From: Nitrososphaeria archaeon
GTDB lineage: Archaea > Thermoproteota > Nitrososphaeria > Nitrososphaerales > Nitrososphaeraceae
Reading direction: 5' to 3'
NCBI GenBank assembly: GCA_021324715.1
Contig: JAJPIN010000186.1
Coordinates: 1 to 5,947, forward strand
Length of the DNA: 5,947 nt
In this document: piece after piece, positions 1 to 4,879 of the stretch
Numbering within the stretch: position 1 is the stretch's first letter
Layout of the letters: every line of letters begins with the position of its first letter
Position numbers and translations under genes: made by a program
The notes under the pieces: model-generated
Databases searched by the model: none
What the model saw: the letters and a program-made list of their open reading frames with translations, nothing else
Told to the model about the DNA's origin: nothing

Positions 1-210
1 AACTGCTTTCGTCTGATTAATTAATCCCGCTGACTGATTAGAAGGTACAGTTTTTACCACAGGACTAGTAACTGCTTTCGTCTGATTAATTAATCCCGCT
101 GACTGATTAGAAGGTACAGTTTTTAACACAGGACTAGTAACTGCTTTCGTCTGATTAATTAATCCCGCTGACTGATTAGAAGGTACAGTTTTTAACACAG
201 GACTAGTAAC
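1..210. repeat. 69-bp tandem repeat array, three visible copies
   Basis: Three contiguous copies of a 69-bp unit occupy 1-69, 70-138 and 139-207, and the first codon of a further unit (208-210) follows. Copies two and three are identical. Copy one differs at position 57 (C instead of A), changing Leu to Val in the minus-strand protein. The unit is 23 codons, so copy number can change without a frameshift. Near-identity including synonymous sites points to recent expansion or gene conversion. The array probably continues beyond the left edge. Confidence 0.95.
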
Positions 211-639
211 GGAACTTACATTGCCCTGGGGTTGTGGAATTAATTGTTTATCCAGCAAACTCAAATTTGTTTTTGCTATATCCGATCTTCCATTCAATAT
301 AGCAGCCACAGTTTCACGAATAAGTAACATCGAGTCATGAGTTGAGGTAGAATTATCATTATTTTGAACAATCAATCGCTGGACCGATAATAGATTCTGT
401 ACGGTCTTGCTGGAATTACCGCTATCTAATTTCTCTATGGCTTCAGAAAGAAGTCTTTTTATCAATGCTTCAGATGACACCGACGAAGTTATTTGCTGAG
501 CTAAAGCTAGCTGTGATACAGATGTGTATGATACAAATATTGAAAATAAAAAGCACGTCACTAAATTAATTGAATAACATGTGTGCAAAAAAGGAAAATG
601 TACAAAAAATTGCGAGATAGTAACCTTAGGCACCTGCAT
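1..639 (-). CDS. Exported repeat protein, N-terminal part (runs off left edge)
   Basis: An uninterrupted frame of 213 codons runs from an ATG at 639 to the left edge without a stop, so the C-terminus is outside the window. Residues 24-41 are hydrophobic and are followed by LALAQQ (44-49), a typical export-signal end with likely cleavage after Ala47. The hydrophobic core starts late, after a long N-terminus. Residues 50-133 look helical with no recognised domain. From Val144 onward the protein consists of a 23-residue repeat, three copies of which are visible. Potential N-glycosylation sequons occur at N75, N96, N125 and N140, and each repeat adds NQS and NQT. A secreted or cell-surface glycoprotein with a flexible repeat stalk is the likely role; no enzyme motif is visible. 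ATG 639 is the first Met after an in-frame stop, and a TATA-like box lies about 30 bases upstream. The family is not recognised. Confidence 0.8.
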   Translation of the reverse strand, partial: MQVPKVTISQFFVHFPFLHTCYSINLVTCFLFSIFVSYTSVSQLALAQQITSSVSSEALIKRLLSEAIEKLDSGNSSKTVQNLLSVQRLIVQNNDNSTSTHDSMLLIRETVAAILNGRSDIAKTNLSLLDKQLIPQPQGNVSSVTSPVLKTVPSNQSAGLINQTKAVTSPVLKTVPSNQSAGLINQTKAVTSPVVKTVPSNQSAGLINQTKAV

Positions 640-998
640 CTTCAATAGAAAGTTCTTGCACAGGTTTATTTAGTTTCATACGCCAAGTCGAAGCGCATAA
701 TTTACATTTTCTTCGTATTACTTTGAGATCAGTATTTGTGTGGGATATTGAAGTGGTTCAATTATATTTCAAATTTGCCTTAGGAAAGGAATCAAACGTT
801 AAATGGCGAAACATGTTGGGAGCTAATTATTGCTTATACTTTGATAATGAATTCAATTGCTCCGATATCATAATCTAATTCGGATACAAGCCAAAATAAT
901 ATGCTTAAATGCCTAACGCTTATTTATGAACAGGATAAACGAGTATACTGAACGCTGCACAGCTAATGATTTTAAATTCCAGTCATACAGACCAAGAA
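640..998. other. Intergenic region without a recognisable gene
   Basis: This 359-bp stretch lies between the zinc-finger stop and the start of the exported repeat protein, both on minus. Apart from the TATA-like box near 669 I see no convincing gene. Open frames on both strands are 21 codons or shorter with no good promoter. No tRNA-like fold, strong hairpin or long T tract stands out. Confidence 0.5.
665..673 (-). promoter_or_regulatory. TATA-like box for the exported repeat protein
   Basis: On the minus strand the box reads CTAAATAAA, centred about 30 bases before the ATG at 639. This would place the transcript start close to the start codon, as at the other genes here. No Shine-Dalgarno sequence is visible. 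Confidence 0.35.
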
Positions 999-1322
999 TC
1001 ATTTTGATTGGAGTAGGTTAATAATTTTAGATAAAATAAAGTAAAGCTCCATTTTACTGAATTGCTCTAGGTCCTGTGTTAGATTCTTAAATTTAACTAA
1101 TCTTTCCATTGTTTCGAATGGATCTGACAGATTAAATTGCGGCAAAAATGATTCGTATTTATTATTATTTTGAGTAGGGTACACAGAATCCGTCAGAACG
1201 GTTTCCTTTCCCATTTTAAACGGATCCCACTGTCCTTTATGTCTTCTCTGCATATGTGTTGATAAATTCCACTTTCTCATTGAAACCTGGTCGCAATAAG
1301 GACAGTAATAAGGTTGTTTCAT
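999..1322 (-). CDS. C2H2 zinc-finger mini-protein
   Basis: This is a 107-residue protein with one N-terminal classical zinc finger: C7-x2-C10-x12-H23-x4-H28, with Leu20 at the usual core position and basic residues R16, K17, R26, R27 and K29 around the helix. Residues 30-75 are polar and probably disordered. Residues 78-107 look helical and rich in Leu, Ile and Phe, and could mediate dimerisation or partner binding. Single-finger C2H2 proteins are common in Nitrososphaerales and are presumed nucleic-acid binders. A single finger usually binds DNA weakly, so a dimer or a protein partner is likely; this is inference. ATG 1322 sits five bases from a striking 19-bp palindrome with a TATA box behind it, which suggests autoregulation. 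It is divergent from the nitroreductase across a 115-bp shared control region. Confidence 0.85.
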   Translation of the reverse strand: MKQPYYCPYCDQVSMRKWNLSTHMQRRHKGQWDPFKMGKETVLTDSVYPTQNNNKYESFLPQFNLSDPFETMERLVKFKNLTQDLEQFSKMELYFILSKIINLLQSK

Positions 1323-1326
1323 GAAC

Positions 1327-1345
1327 TACTGCAGTCACTGCAGTA
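1327..1345. promoter_or_regulatory. 19-bp double palindrome, candidate operator
   Basis: The sequence is TACTGCAGT, a central C at 1336, then ACTGCAGTA: a perfect inverted repeat of 9-bp arms. Each half also contains the self-complementary octamer ACTGCAGT, so the site is two abutting palindromes. It lies between the zinc-finger ATG and its TATA box, over the predicted transcription start, where a bound repressor would block initiation. It is also within 111 bases of the divergent nitroreductase start. Confidence 0.55.
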
Positions 1346-1350
1346 ATTCT

Positions 1351-1360
1351 ACCTATAAAC
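1351..1360 (-). promoter_or_regulatory. TATA box for the zinc-finger gene
   Basis: The minus strand reads GTTTATAGGT with a TTTATA core at 1354-1359, centred about 34 bases before the ATG. Initiation is expected near 1330, inside the palindrome at 1327-1345, giving a leader of only a few bases. Confidence 0.5.
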
Positions 1361-1410
1361 GTAACAATGAGTAATACTTTTTTGGCCTGAATATTGAGGA
1401 GAAATCAATA

Positions 1411-1418
1411 ATACTTAT
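1411..1418 (+). promoter_or_regulatory. Weak TATA-like box for the nitroreductase
   Basis: ATACTTAT is centred about 24 bases before ATG 1438, which predicts a leaderless transcript. The box deviates from the archaeal consensus. No Shine-Dalgarno sequence precedes the ATG. Confidence 0.35.
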
Positions 1419-1437
1419 GAAATGATATTGATATTTT

Positions 1438-2031
1438 ATGCAGGAATCAGAAATCCAGACCAAAAGGACGAGTGAATATTCAATCAATCCTCTCATTCTT
1501 AGTAGATGGTCACCTAGGTCTATGACAGGTGAAGAGTTGGGCGATGACGACATTATGTCACTTTTTGAAGCTGCTAGATGGGCTCCTTCATCTTTTAACA
1601 ATCAACCTTGGAGATTTATTTATGCGAAAAGAAACACAGAACACTGGGATAGATTGTTTAATTTGCTGGTTGACGTAAATAAGACCTGGGCAAAAAACGC
1701 TGCCCTACTAGCAGTAGTAATATCTAGAAAAAACTTTGAATTTAATGAAAAGCCGGCAAGAACTCATCAATTTGATACTGGCTCAGCATGGGAGAATCTG
1801 GCATTAGAAGCCTCATCTAGAGGTATTGTCGCACATGGCATGCAAGGTTTTGATTATGAAAAGGCAAAAACTGAATTAGGAATTCCTGCTGATTTTGAAG
1901 TAATGGCAATGATTGCAATTGGGAAAAGAGGATCAAAAGAAAATCTCCCAACTGAGCTGCAAGATAAGGAAAAACCAAATGACAGAAAGGCGTTAAAGGA
2001 TATTATTATGGAAGGGACTTATCGTAGCTGA
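1438..2031 (+). CDS. Nitroreductase-family FMN oxidoreductase
   Basis: This 197-residue protein has the length and layout of the nitroreductase (NfsB/FRase-like) superfamily: small homodimeric flavoproteins that bind FMN at the dimer interface and use NAD(P)H. R23-W-S-P-R27-S-M is the N-terminal phosphate-binding motif. AARWAPSSFNNQPWRFI at 45-61 is the characteristic FMN-contacting segment. D113-T-G-S-A117 begins the central helix, and G129 to G137 followed by AIG (160-162) match the glycine-rich part near the C-terminus. The physiological substrate cannot be read from sequence; nitro compounds, quinones or another electron acceptor are possible. It is probably cytosolic, with no signal or membrane segment. 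The gene is divergent from the zinc finger, whose palindromic site may also affect it, and convergent with the winged-helix gene nine bases downstream. The ATG is supported by the upstream TATA-like box. Confidence 0.93.
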   Translation: MQESEIQTKRTSEYSINPLILSRWSPRSMTGEELGDDDIMSLFEAARWAPSSFNNQPWRFIYAKRNTEHWDRLFNLLVDVNKTWAKNAALLAVVISRKNFEFNEKPARTHQFDTGSAWENLALEASSRGIVAHGMQGFDYEKAKTELGIPADFEVMAMIAIGKRGSKENLPTELQDKEKPNDRKALKDIIMEGTYRS

Positions 2032-2040
2032 ATTAACCAC

Positions 2041-2286
2041 TCAAATTTGATTGTTCTCTAATCTTTTCTTGCCCTTGCTGGTAATTTGAACTTTTGAAGG
2101 CATAACCTCATTATATGATACAAACCCATCAACATGTAAAATTTCGGTAATACGATCTACTTCTTGTTTGTCCGATAGGCCTACTTCTTTTCCAATGTCG
2201 TACTTGTTGAAATAACTTATTTCTCCTATTTCTGCAGTTTTTTCAAAAAGTTTCAAAAGAAACTTGTCGGAAGCTACATTTGACAC
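2041..2286 (-). CDS. Small winged-helix DNA-binding protein
   Basis: This 81-residue protein consists of little more than a winged helix-turn-helix. Helix one spans about residues 6-20. The HTH is about 29-50, with KYDIGKEVGLS as the positioning part and DKQEVDRITEIL as the recognition helix. The wing is HVDGFVSY to KVQITSKGKKRL. The ending ITSKGKKRL is typical of small archaeal winged-helix proteins. No ligand or oligomerisation domain is present, so it probably acts as a compact dimeric transcription factor; its targets are unknown. The start is GTG at 2286: no ATG lies between it and the upstream in-frame stop, and a TATA-like TTTTACAT is centred 24 bases upstream, which supports a leaderless GTG start. 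Its 3' end faces the nitroreductase with a nine-base gap, so neither gene has room for its own terminator. Confidence 0.82.
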   Translation of the reverse strand: MSNVASDKFLLKLFEKTAEIGEISYFNKYDIGKEVGLSDKQEVDRITEILHVDGFVSYNEVMPSKVQITSKGKKRLENNQI

Positions 2287-2305
2287 TTTAATTCCAGATG
2301 TTTGG

Positions 2306-2313
2306 ATGTAAAA
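2306..2313 (-). promoter_or_regulatory. TATA-like box for the winged-helix gene
   Basis: The minus strand reads TTTTACAT, centred about 24 bases before the GTG at 2286. The spacing fits leaderless transcription and helps choose GTG as the start. Confidence 0.4.
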
Positions 2314-2390
2314 TTGGTTGATTGAGAATTTTGCTTGTTATCAAATTATCACTCACTCACTCTCAACATTCGTTACTCTGTTAATAGATT

Positions 2391-2552
2391 TCAGCTAGGC
2401 AAATAGATAGAAGCAGCGTATTTTACTACATAATCATGCTCTAACGTTACTGGCATAACTAATAGTACGTTAAATAGGAATCTGAGCAGGACTACAATTA
2501 CTATAATTACAATAATTACCAGCGCGATATAAATTAGTGTATTTAAGACCAT
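2391..2552 (-). CDS. 53-residue single-span membrane protein
   Basis: This frame runs from ATG 2552 to TGA 2391-2393. The protein starts MVLNTLIYIALVIIVIIVIV; residues 5-35 form one long, very hydrophobic helix rich in Ile, Val and Leu with a single Arg24. A polar tail of about 18 residues follows (TLEHDYVVKYAASIYLPS). This is a clear membrane anchor with a short soluble end. I recognise no named family; small one-span proteins of this kind are common and poorly characterised in Nitrososphaeria. Support comes from the strongly non-random composition and from a near-consensus TATA box (TTATTTATA, 2574-2582) centred 26 bases before the ATG, the spacing expected for a leaderless mRNA. It lies alone between the winged-helix and HNH genes, all on minus, but each appears to have its own promoter. 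Confidence 0.65.
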   Translation of the reverse strand: MVLNTLIYIALVIIVIIVIVVLLRFLFNVLLVMPVTLEHDYVVKYAASIYLPS

Positions 2553-2573
2553 AATAGTGTGAGTGCATAATAG

Positions 2574-2582
2574 TATAAATAA
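2574..2582 (-). promoter_or_regulatory. TATA box for the small membrane protein
   Basis: TTATTTATA on the minus strand is close to the archaeal consensus and is centred 26 bases before ATG 2552. It is one of the best-spaced boxes in the window. Confidence 0.5.
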
Positions 2583-2720
2583 CTGTGAACATAGCCCCAG
2601 ATAGGTACTTTTCCAAGCCCCAATTGATATAAGTAATATAGTGCAATTATAGAAATACGCGCTACGAAGAAGAAAATGTATGAAAAGAAGCTAAATAACT
2701 TGGTAACGTAGTTGAAGGGT

Positions 2721-2734
2721 AAAAGTTAACTTTT
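2721..2734. terminator. Palindrome with T run after the HNH gene
   Basis: AAAAGTTAACTTTT is a perfect 14-bp palindrome starting two bases beyond the HNH stop codon (2737-2739). Read on minus it ends in T4. It may end HNH transcription, although archaeal termination depends mainly on T runs and this one is short, so a protein-binding site is also possible. Confidence 0.35.
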
Positions 2735-2736
2735 TG

Positions 2737-3204
2737 TTAATGTGCATTCGTGTTACTGCGTAAGTATTCTTTTGTTACCTTTTTATGACACTCTCTACAA
2801 AGTGTTCTCAAATTGTCATGATTGTGAAGGAATTCTATTATTGTTTTGACCTTATTTTCGAGCGAATCAAATCTATATCCTAATTTTTCGTAAAGCGATC
2901 TTGGAACTATGTGATCGCATTCCAGTCCACGTGATCTTGCGAACTTTTTTCTGAATGTATATGGATACCTTTTACTGCAAAGTTGACATGTGTAGTTGTC
3001 TCTCTTAAATATATCAGAACGCACTCTATCCCAATAAAAATTATGGTAATACCATCTCTCAAACTGTCTATTACATTCTTTTGAACAATATTTCCTATAA
3101 GGGTATTTAATTAAATTTTGACAACCAGTATTTCTACAAAGAGTATTGCCTACACTGTCAAATTTATCAAATTCTCTTATGTAAACTATATCCCTTGATG
3201 ACAT
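2737..3204 (-). CDS. HNH endonuclease with N-terminal zinc knuckle
   Basis: This 155-residue protein carries a complete HNH nuclease fold in its C-terminal half. C73-x2-C76 and C136-x2-C139 form the structural zinc site. E95-C-D97-H98-I-V-P101 is the catalytic beta-hairpin, with H98 the expected general base. N131-L-R-T-L-C and H140-K are the Asn and second His of the motif. A separate cysteine cluster, C23-x4-C28-x11-C40-x3-C44, probably binds another zinc and may help recognise DNA. WYYHNFYWDRVRSDIFKRD links the two parts and is rich in aromatic and basic residues. It should be a metal-dependent DNA nicking or cutting enzyme. No methyltransferase, terminase or intron lies beside it, so homing, defence and phage-derived roles remain open. 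ATG 3204 has a TATA-like AAATAAAG centred about 29 bases upstream. Confidence 0.88.
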   Translation of the reverse strand: MSSRDIVYIREFDKFDSVGNTLCRNTGCQNLIKYPYRKYCSKECNRQFERWYYHNFYWDRVRSDIFKRDNYTCQLCSKRYPYTFRKKFARSRGLECDHIVPRSLYEKLGYRFDSLENKVKTIIEFLHNHDNLRTLCRECHKKVTKEYLRSNTNAH

Positions 3205-3228
3205 ACAGCAAAGAGATTAATCAGATAA

Positions 3229-3236
3229 CTTTATTT
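3229..3236 (-). promoter_or_regulatory. TATA-like box for the HNH gene
   Basis: AAATAAAG on the minus strand is centred about 29 bases before ATG 3204. No Shine-Dalgarno sequence is present, so a very short leader is likely. Confidence 0.35.
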
Positions 3237-3261
3237 CCTATTCTAATAAAAAAAATTTACT

Positions 3262-3277
3262 CAGAAATAAATTTCTG
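3262..3277. repeat. Short inverted repeat upstream of the HNH gene
   Basis: CAGAAAT, an AA spacer and ATTTCTG form a perfect 7-bp inverted repeat, 58-73 bases upstream of the HNH start. It could be an operator behind the TATA box, but in such A/T-rich DNA chance is a reasonable alternative. Confidence 0.25.
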
Positions 3278-3538
3278 TGAATATCATATAATATATGTCA
3301 AAAAATAACACTTCAACCTAGCCTATAGTAAGTTCTAATGCGCAATTGTGACCTCTCTAAAAATTAAAACCAAAAATAAATTCACGAGTGTTCCACTCCA
3401 CTCCGTTTTCTGTATATAGGGTTTTGTGTCATATTAGATGCCGATTTATGTGATATTTATAATTGGTATGATGTCTAACGTAACAAATCGTGTCAAGTCT
3501 TATAAACAATGGCAGTGCAAAATGTTTTCCTAATCAGG

Positions 3539-3595
3539 ACATCTGGCGAGTGGTTGCTTCTTATTCATCGACATCCGGCTTAACTCACCAGATGT
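3539..3595 (-). ncRNA. Palindromic element A, candidate structured RNA
   Basis: Read on minus, the arms ACATCTGGTGAGT and ACTCGCCAGATGT pair over 13 positions around a 31-base loop. The only non-Watson-Crick pair is G-U on the minus strand, and it would be A-C on plus, so the minus strand is the likely RNA sense. The loop contains ATGAATAAGAAGCAACC, closely matching element B at 4390-4454. The element lies about 135 bases past the stop of the phasin-like gene, beyond its T tract, so it is either in an extended 3' UTR or a separate unit. It matches no RNA family I can name. Confidence 0.45.
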
Positions 3596-3653
3596 ATAAA
3601 ACTTTATTATTAATAAAATTTTGGGAAAGATCTCAAAAGAAACTATCTGATTC

Positions 3654-3687
3654 GAAATAAAACAAAAACAAAAATAAAAAGAAATTT
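3654..3687 (-). terminator. T-rich terminator after the phasin-like gene
   Basis: On the minus strand, starting 44 bases beyond the phasin-like stop, three T5 runs (3676-3680, 3670-3674, 3664-3668) and a T4 run follow one another, broken only by single A or G bases. Archaeal RNA polymerase terminates at such oligo-T tracts without needing a hairpin. Confidence 0.6.
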
Positions 3688-3730
3688 CTATGGTCCTGAC
3701 CGTAACTGATTCGCTTTGCAGTAACAATAC

Positions 3731-4273
3731 TTAACTGAATTGATAATCTCTTGTCTGATACGCTCTTGCTTGATAGTCTCTTAAATTATCCATGGCAGCA
3801 TTTTGAAGTGTCCTTGCATAGTTTGCATTTAACCTTGAAATTTCTATTGCATTGTCTCTTGTGTGTTTTACGGTTGTTCTCCACGCTTCCATGCTAGAAA
3901 ACATGAAATTGTTGGCCAATCTGGTTGCTGCAATTGAACTATCGGTCATGTTACTTACCGCTCTTGTATAATTTTCTGTAGCCCTTTTTGGTGTCCAATA
4001 TGACCAGTATGCATTTTGCATATTTTCAATATATGGTATCCACAGGGATTGCATCGAATTGATGACCTGTTTTTGTGATTCTAGAAAATTATCTGCAATA
4101 TCCTTTGTGGCTTCAATAGTTTCTTGTTGATATTCGGTTACGGCTTTTGTATATTGTGGAACCTCCTTCTTCGCTTCCTCTGTTGTCTTGTTTACTGAGG
4201 ATTTTGTCTCGTCTAAAGTGGTGTTAATGATTTCTGTTACTCTATCTTTTTCTTTTTTTGAAGACATGTACAT
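3731..4273 (-). CDS. Phasin-like granule-associated protein
   Basis: This 180-residue, almost entirely helical protein has no signal or membrane span. Residues 6-60 are charged and Thr/Glu/Lys-rich, probably coiled coil. A central aromatic segment, QSLWIPYIENMQNAYWSYW (75-93), resembles the amphipathic surface of phasins, and a second amphipathic region spans 105-160. The tail repeats a RDYQ-like motif (RDYQARAYQTRDYQ), rich in Tyr and Arg. Phasins coat polyhydroxyalkanoate granules and modulate PHA synthase; Nitrososphaerales are known to carry PHA synthase genes, but none is in this window. Two starts are possible: ATG 4273 and ATG 4267 (Met3). The TATA box TTATAAATAA at 4291-4300 is centred 23 bases from the first and 29 from the second, so a leaderless mRNA could use either. 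The gene stands alone, flanked by inverted palindromic elements A and B. Confidence 0.75.
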   Translation of the reverse strand: MYMSSKKEKDRVTEIINTTLDETKSSVNKTTEEAKKEVPQYTKAVTEYQQETIEATKDIADNFLESQKQVINSMQSLWIPYIENMQNAYWSYWTPKRATENYTRAVSNMTDSSIAATRLANNFMFSSMEAWRTTVKHTRDNAIEISRLNANYARTLQNAAMDNLRDYQARAYQTRDYQFS

Positions 4274-4290
4274 TTTTTCTGGACAAAATA

Positions 4291-4300
4291 TTATTTATAA
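4291..4300 (-). promoter_or_regulatory. TATA box for the phasin-like gene
   Basis: TTATAAATAA on minus is a near-consensus archaeal TATA box 18-27 bases before ATG 4273. The predicted start of transcription, near 4270, falls between the two candidate ATG codons (4273 and 4267). Confidence 0.6.
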
Positions 4301-4366
4301 CTTAGATAGAGACATATTCCTGTCCATATCATCTGAATTGGTAACAACTAGGAATTGGATCAGAAT

Positions 4367-4378
4367 CTATATAAAACT
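4367..4378 (+). promoter_or_regulatory. TATA box preceding palindromic element B
   Basis: CTATATAAAACT on plus is a strong TATA-like box with no coding start at the expected distance. Initiation would fall at about 4393-4399, at or just inside the left arm of element B. It could drive a non-coding transcript. Confidence 0.35.
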
Positions 4379-4389
4379 AAGAATGGTTA

Positions 4390-4454
4390 GCAACTGGTGG
4401 GTTTGACACTCAGGCAGTTTAATGAACAAGATACAACCGAGCCCCACCAGTTGC
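4390..4454 (+). ncRNA. Palindromic element B, candidate structured RNA
   Basis: Arms GCAACTGGTGGG (4390-4401) and CCCACCAGTTGC (4443-4454) form a perfect 12-bp inverted repeat around a 41-base loop. The left arm matches element A at 11 of 14 positions (CTGGTG core and following GTT). The loop segment ATGAACAAGATACAACC matches A at 14 of 17. Stem positions 1, 4 and 11 differ from A by paired changes (A-T to G-C, T-A to A-T, A-T to G-C) and position 9 is U-A instead of U-G, so pairing is kept. Similarity stops at the arm ends, which makes this a discrete element. It lies 117 bases upstream of the phasin-like start, on the opposite strand. Confidence 0.5.
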
Positions 4455-4502
4455 AGTGTTGAAGCGTTGTACTAACGGGCTCAATAAATTATAAAAGAGT
4501 TC

Positions 4503-4562
4503 AAGCCTAACAGGAAGACAGATTGGGTCAATAAAAATAATCTTTCCTACCATAGGCTTTTT
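4503..4562 (+). terminator. Imperfect hairpin followed by a T run
   Basis: AAGCCTA (4503-4509) pairs with TAGGCTT (4553-4559). Inside, AGGAA pairs with TTCCT across a small internal loop, and T5 runs through 4558-4562. On plus this resembles a structured 3' end, about 50 bases after element B, and could close a short transcript begun at the TATA box near 4372. Confidence 0.3.
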
Positions 4563-4606
4563 AAAAGAAGAAATAGCATATTGATTGAAAGAAAAATATA
4601 ATTAAC

Positions 4607-4744
4607 TCATTTTTTCTTTATCACTGCAACAAGTTCACCCTCATAGATATTTATAACCAAATACAATTTACCACCTACTTTTAGTTTGCAATTGTTTTTT
4701 GTTGAGAAATGTACCTTTTCGTAACAAAAAATACGAAAGAGTGA
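4607..4744 (-). pseudogene. Possible small-protein remnant or non-ATG small gene
   Basis: On minus, a stop-to-stop frame of 45 codons ends at TGA 4607-4609. Its last part, CKLKVGGKLYLVINIYEGEL followed by VAVIKKK, alternates hydrophobic and polar residues like a small beta-sheet protein and has a Lys-rich end, unlike random A/T-rich translation. No ATG or GTG exists before that part: an in-frame TGA lies at 4745-4747 and the only near-canonical choices are ATT at 4730-4732 or a late TTG. It may be a 5'-truncated relic, a gene with an unusual start, or chance. An inverted repeat (TTTCGTA/TACGAAA, 4717-4738) overlaps its 5' part. Confidence 0.28.
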
Positions 4745-4854
4745 TCAAGTGGGTAAATCGTTAGCCTTCAATTAGGATGGTTCAACACATGATTGTAAGG
4801 CAAATACGCAGATTCAGTCAAAATAGTATGAAACGCTCGAAAATCTTCTATTAA

Positions 4855-4862
4855 CTATATAC
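4855..4862 (+). promoter_or_regulatory. TATA box for the P450 gene
   Basis: CTATATAC is centred about 22 bases before ATG 4880 and 28 before the in-frame ATG at 4886. A leaderless transcript could begin at either codon; no Shine-Dalgarno sequence is visible. Confidence 0.5.
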
Positions 4863-4879
4863 ATTACCAGAGCCAAGAT

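Larger units (their letters stand above)
3205..3730. other. Long intergenic region between HNH and phasin-like genes
   Basis: This 526-bp stretch contains the HNH promoter area (about 3229-3277), palindromic element A (3539-3595) and the T-rich tract after the phasin-like gene (3654-3687). Between 3280 and 3530 I see no gene. TATA-like words on plus (for example TTATAAAC near 3500) have only very short frames behind them. The minus-strand frame at 3530-3727 crosses the T tract and the palindrome and looks non-coding. Confidence 0.5.
4274..4879. other. Intergenic region between phasin-like gene and P450
   Basis: This 606-bp divergent region holds the phasin-like promoter (4291-4300), the orphan TATA box (4367-4378), element B (4390-4454), the hairpin with T run (4503-4562), the possible remnant (4607-4744) and the P450 TATA box (4855-4862). 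A 45-codon minus frame starting near 4552 runs antisense through element B and is not supported. I see no tRNA or CRISPR structure. Confidence 0.5.

Noticed and set aside
1..210. CRISPR array
   Set aside because: Repeats are contiguous with no spacers, and the unit is a multiple of three inside an open frame.
926..945. Third copy of the element A/B loop segment
   Set aside because: ATGAACAGGATAAACGAG resembles the element B loop, but it has no flanking inverted arms and needs gaps to align, so chance is likely.
1353..1601. 82-codon minus-strand open frame
   Set aside because: It is antisense to the well-supported nitroreductase and covers the promoter region; its translation has no domain character.
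3530..3727. 65-codon minus-strand open frame
   Set aside because: It translates the T-rich terminator tract (Phe-rich result) and the arms of element A, and has no promoter at suitable spacing.
4188..4406. 72-codon plus-strand open frame
   Set aside because: Its first part is antisense to the phasin-like gene, and the rest crosses that gene's promoter and ends in element B.
3539..4454. Integron attC sites or transposon ends
   Set aside because: Neither element has the RYYYAAC and GTTRRRY core sites, stems are nearly perfect without extrahelical bases, and no integrase, transposase or target duplication is visible.
4421..4552. 45-codon minus-strand frame through element B
   Set aside because: It lacks a TATA box at suitable spacing, and its sequence is explained by the hairpins it crosses.
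4778..4855. 25-codon plus-strand frame upstream of the P450
   Set aside because: It has no promoter at the right distance and no protein-like features.
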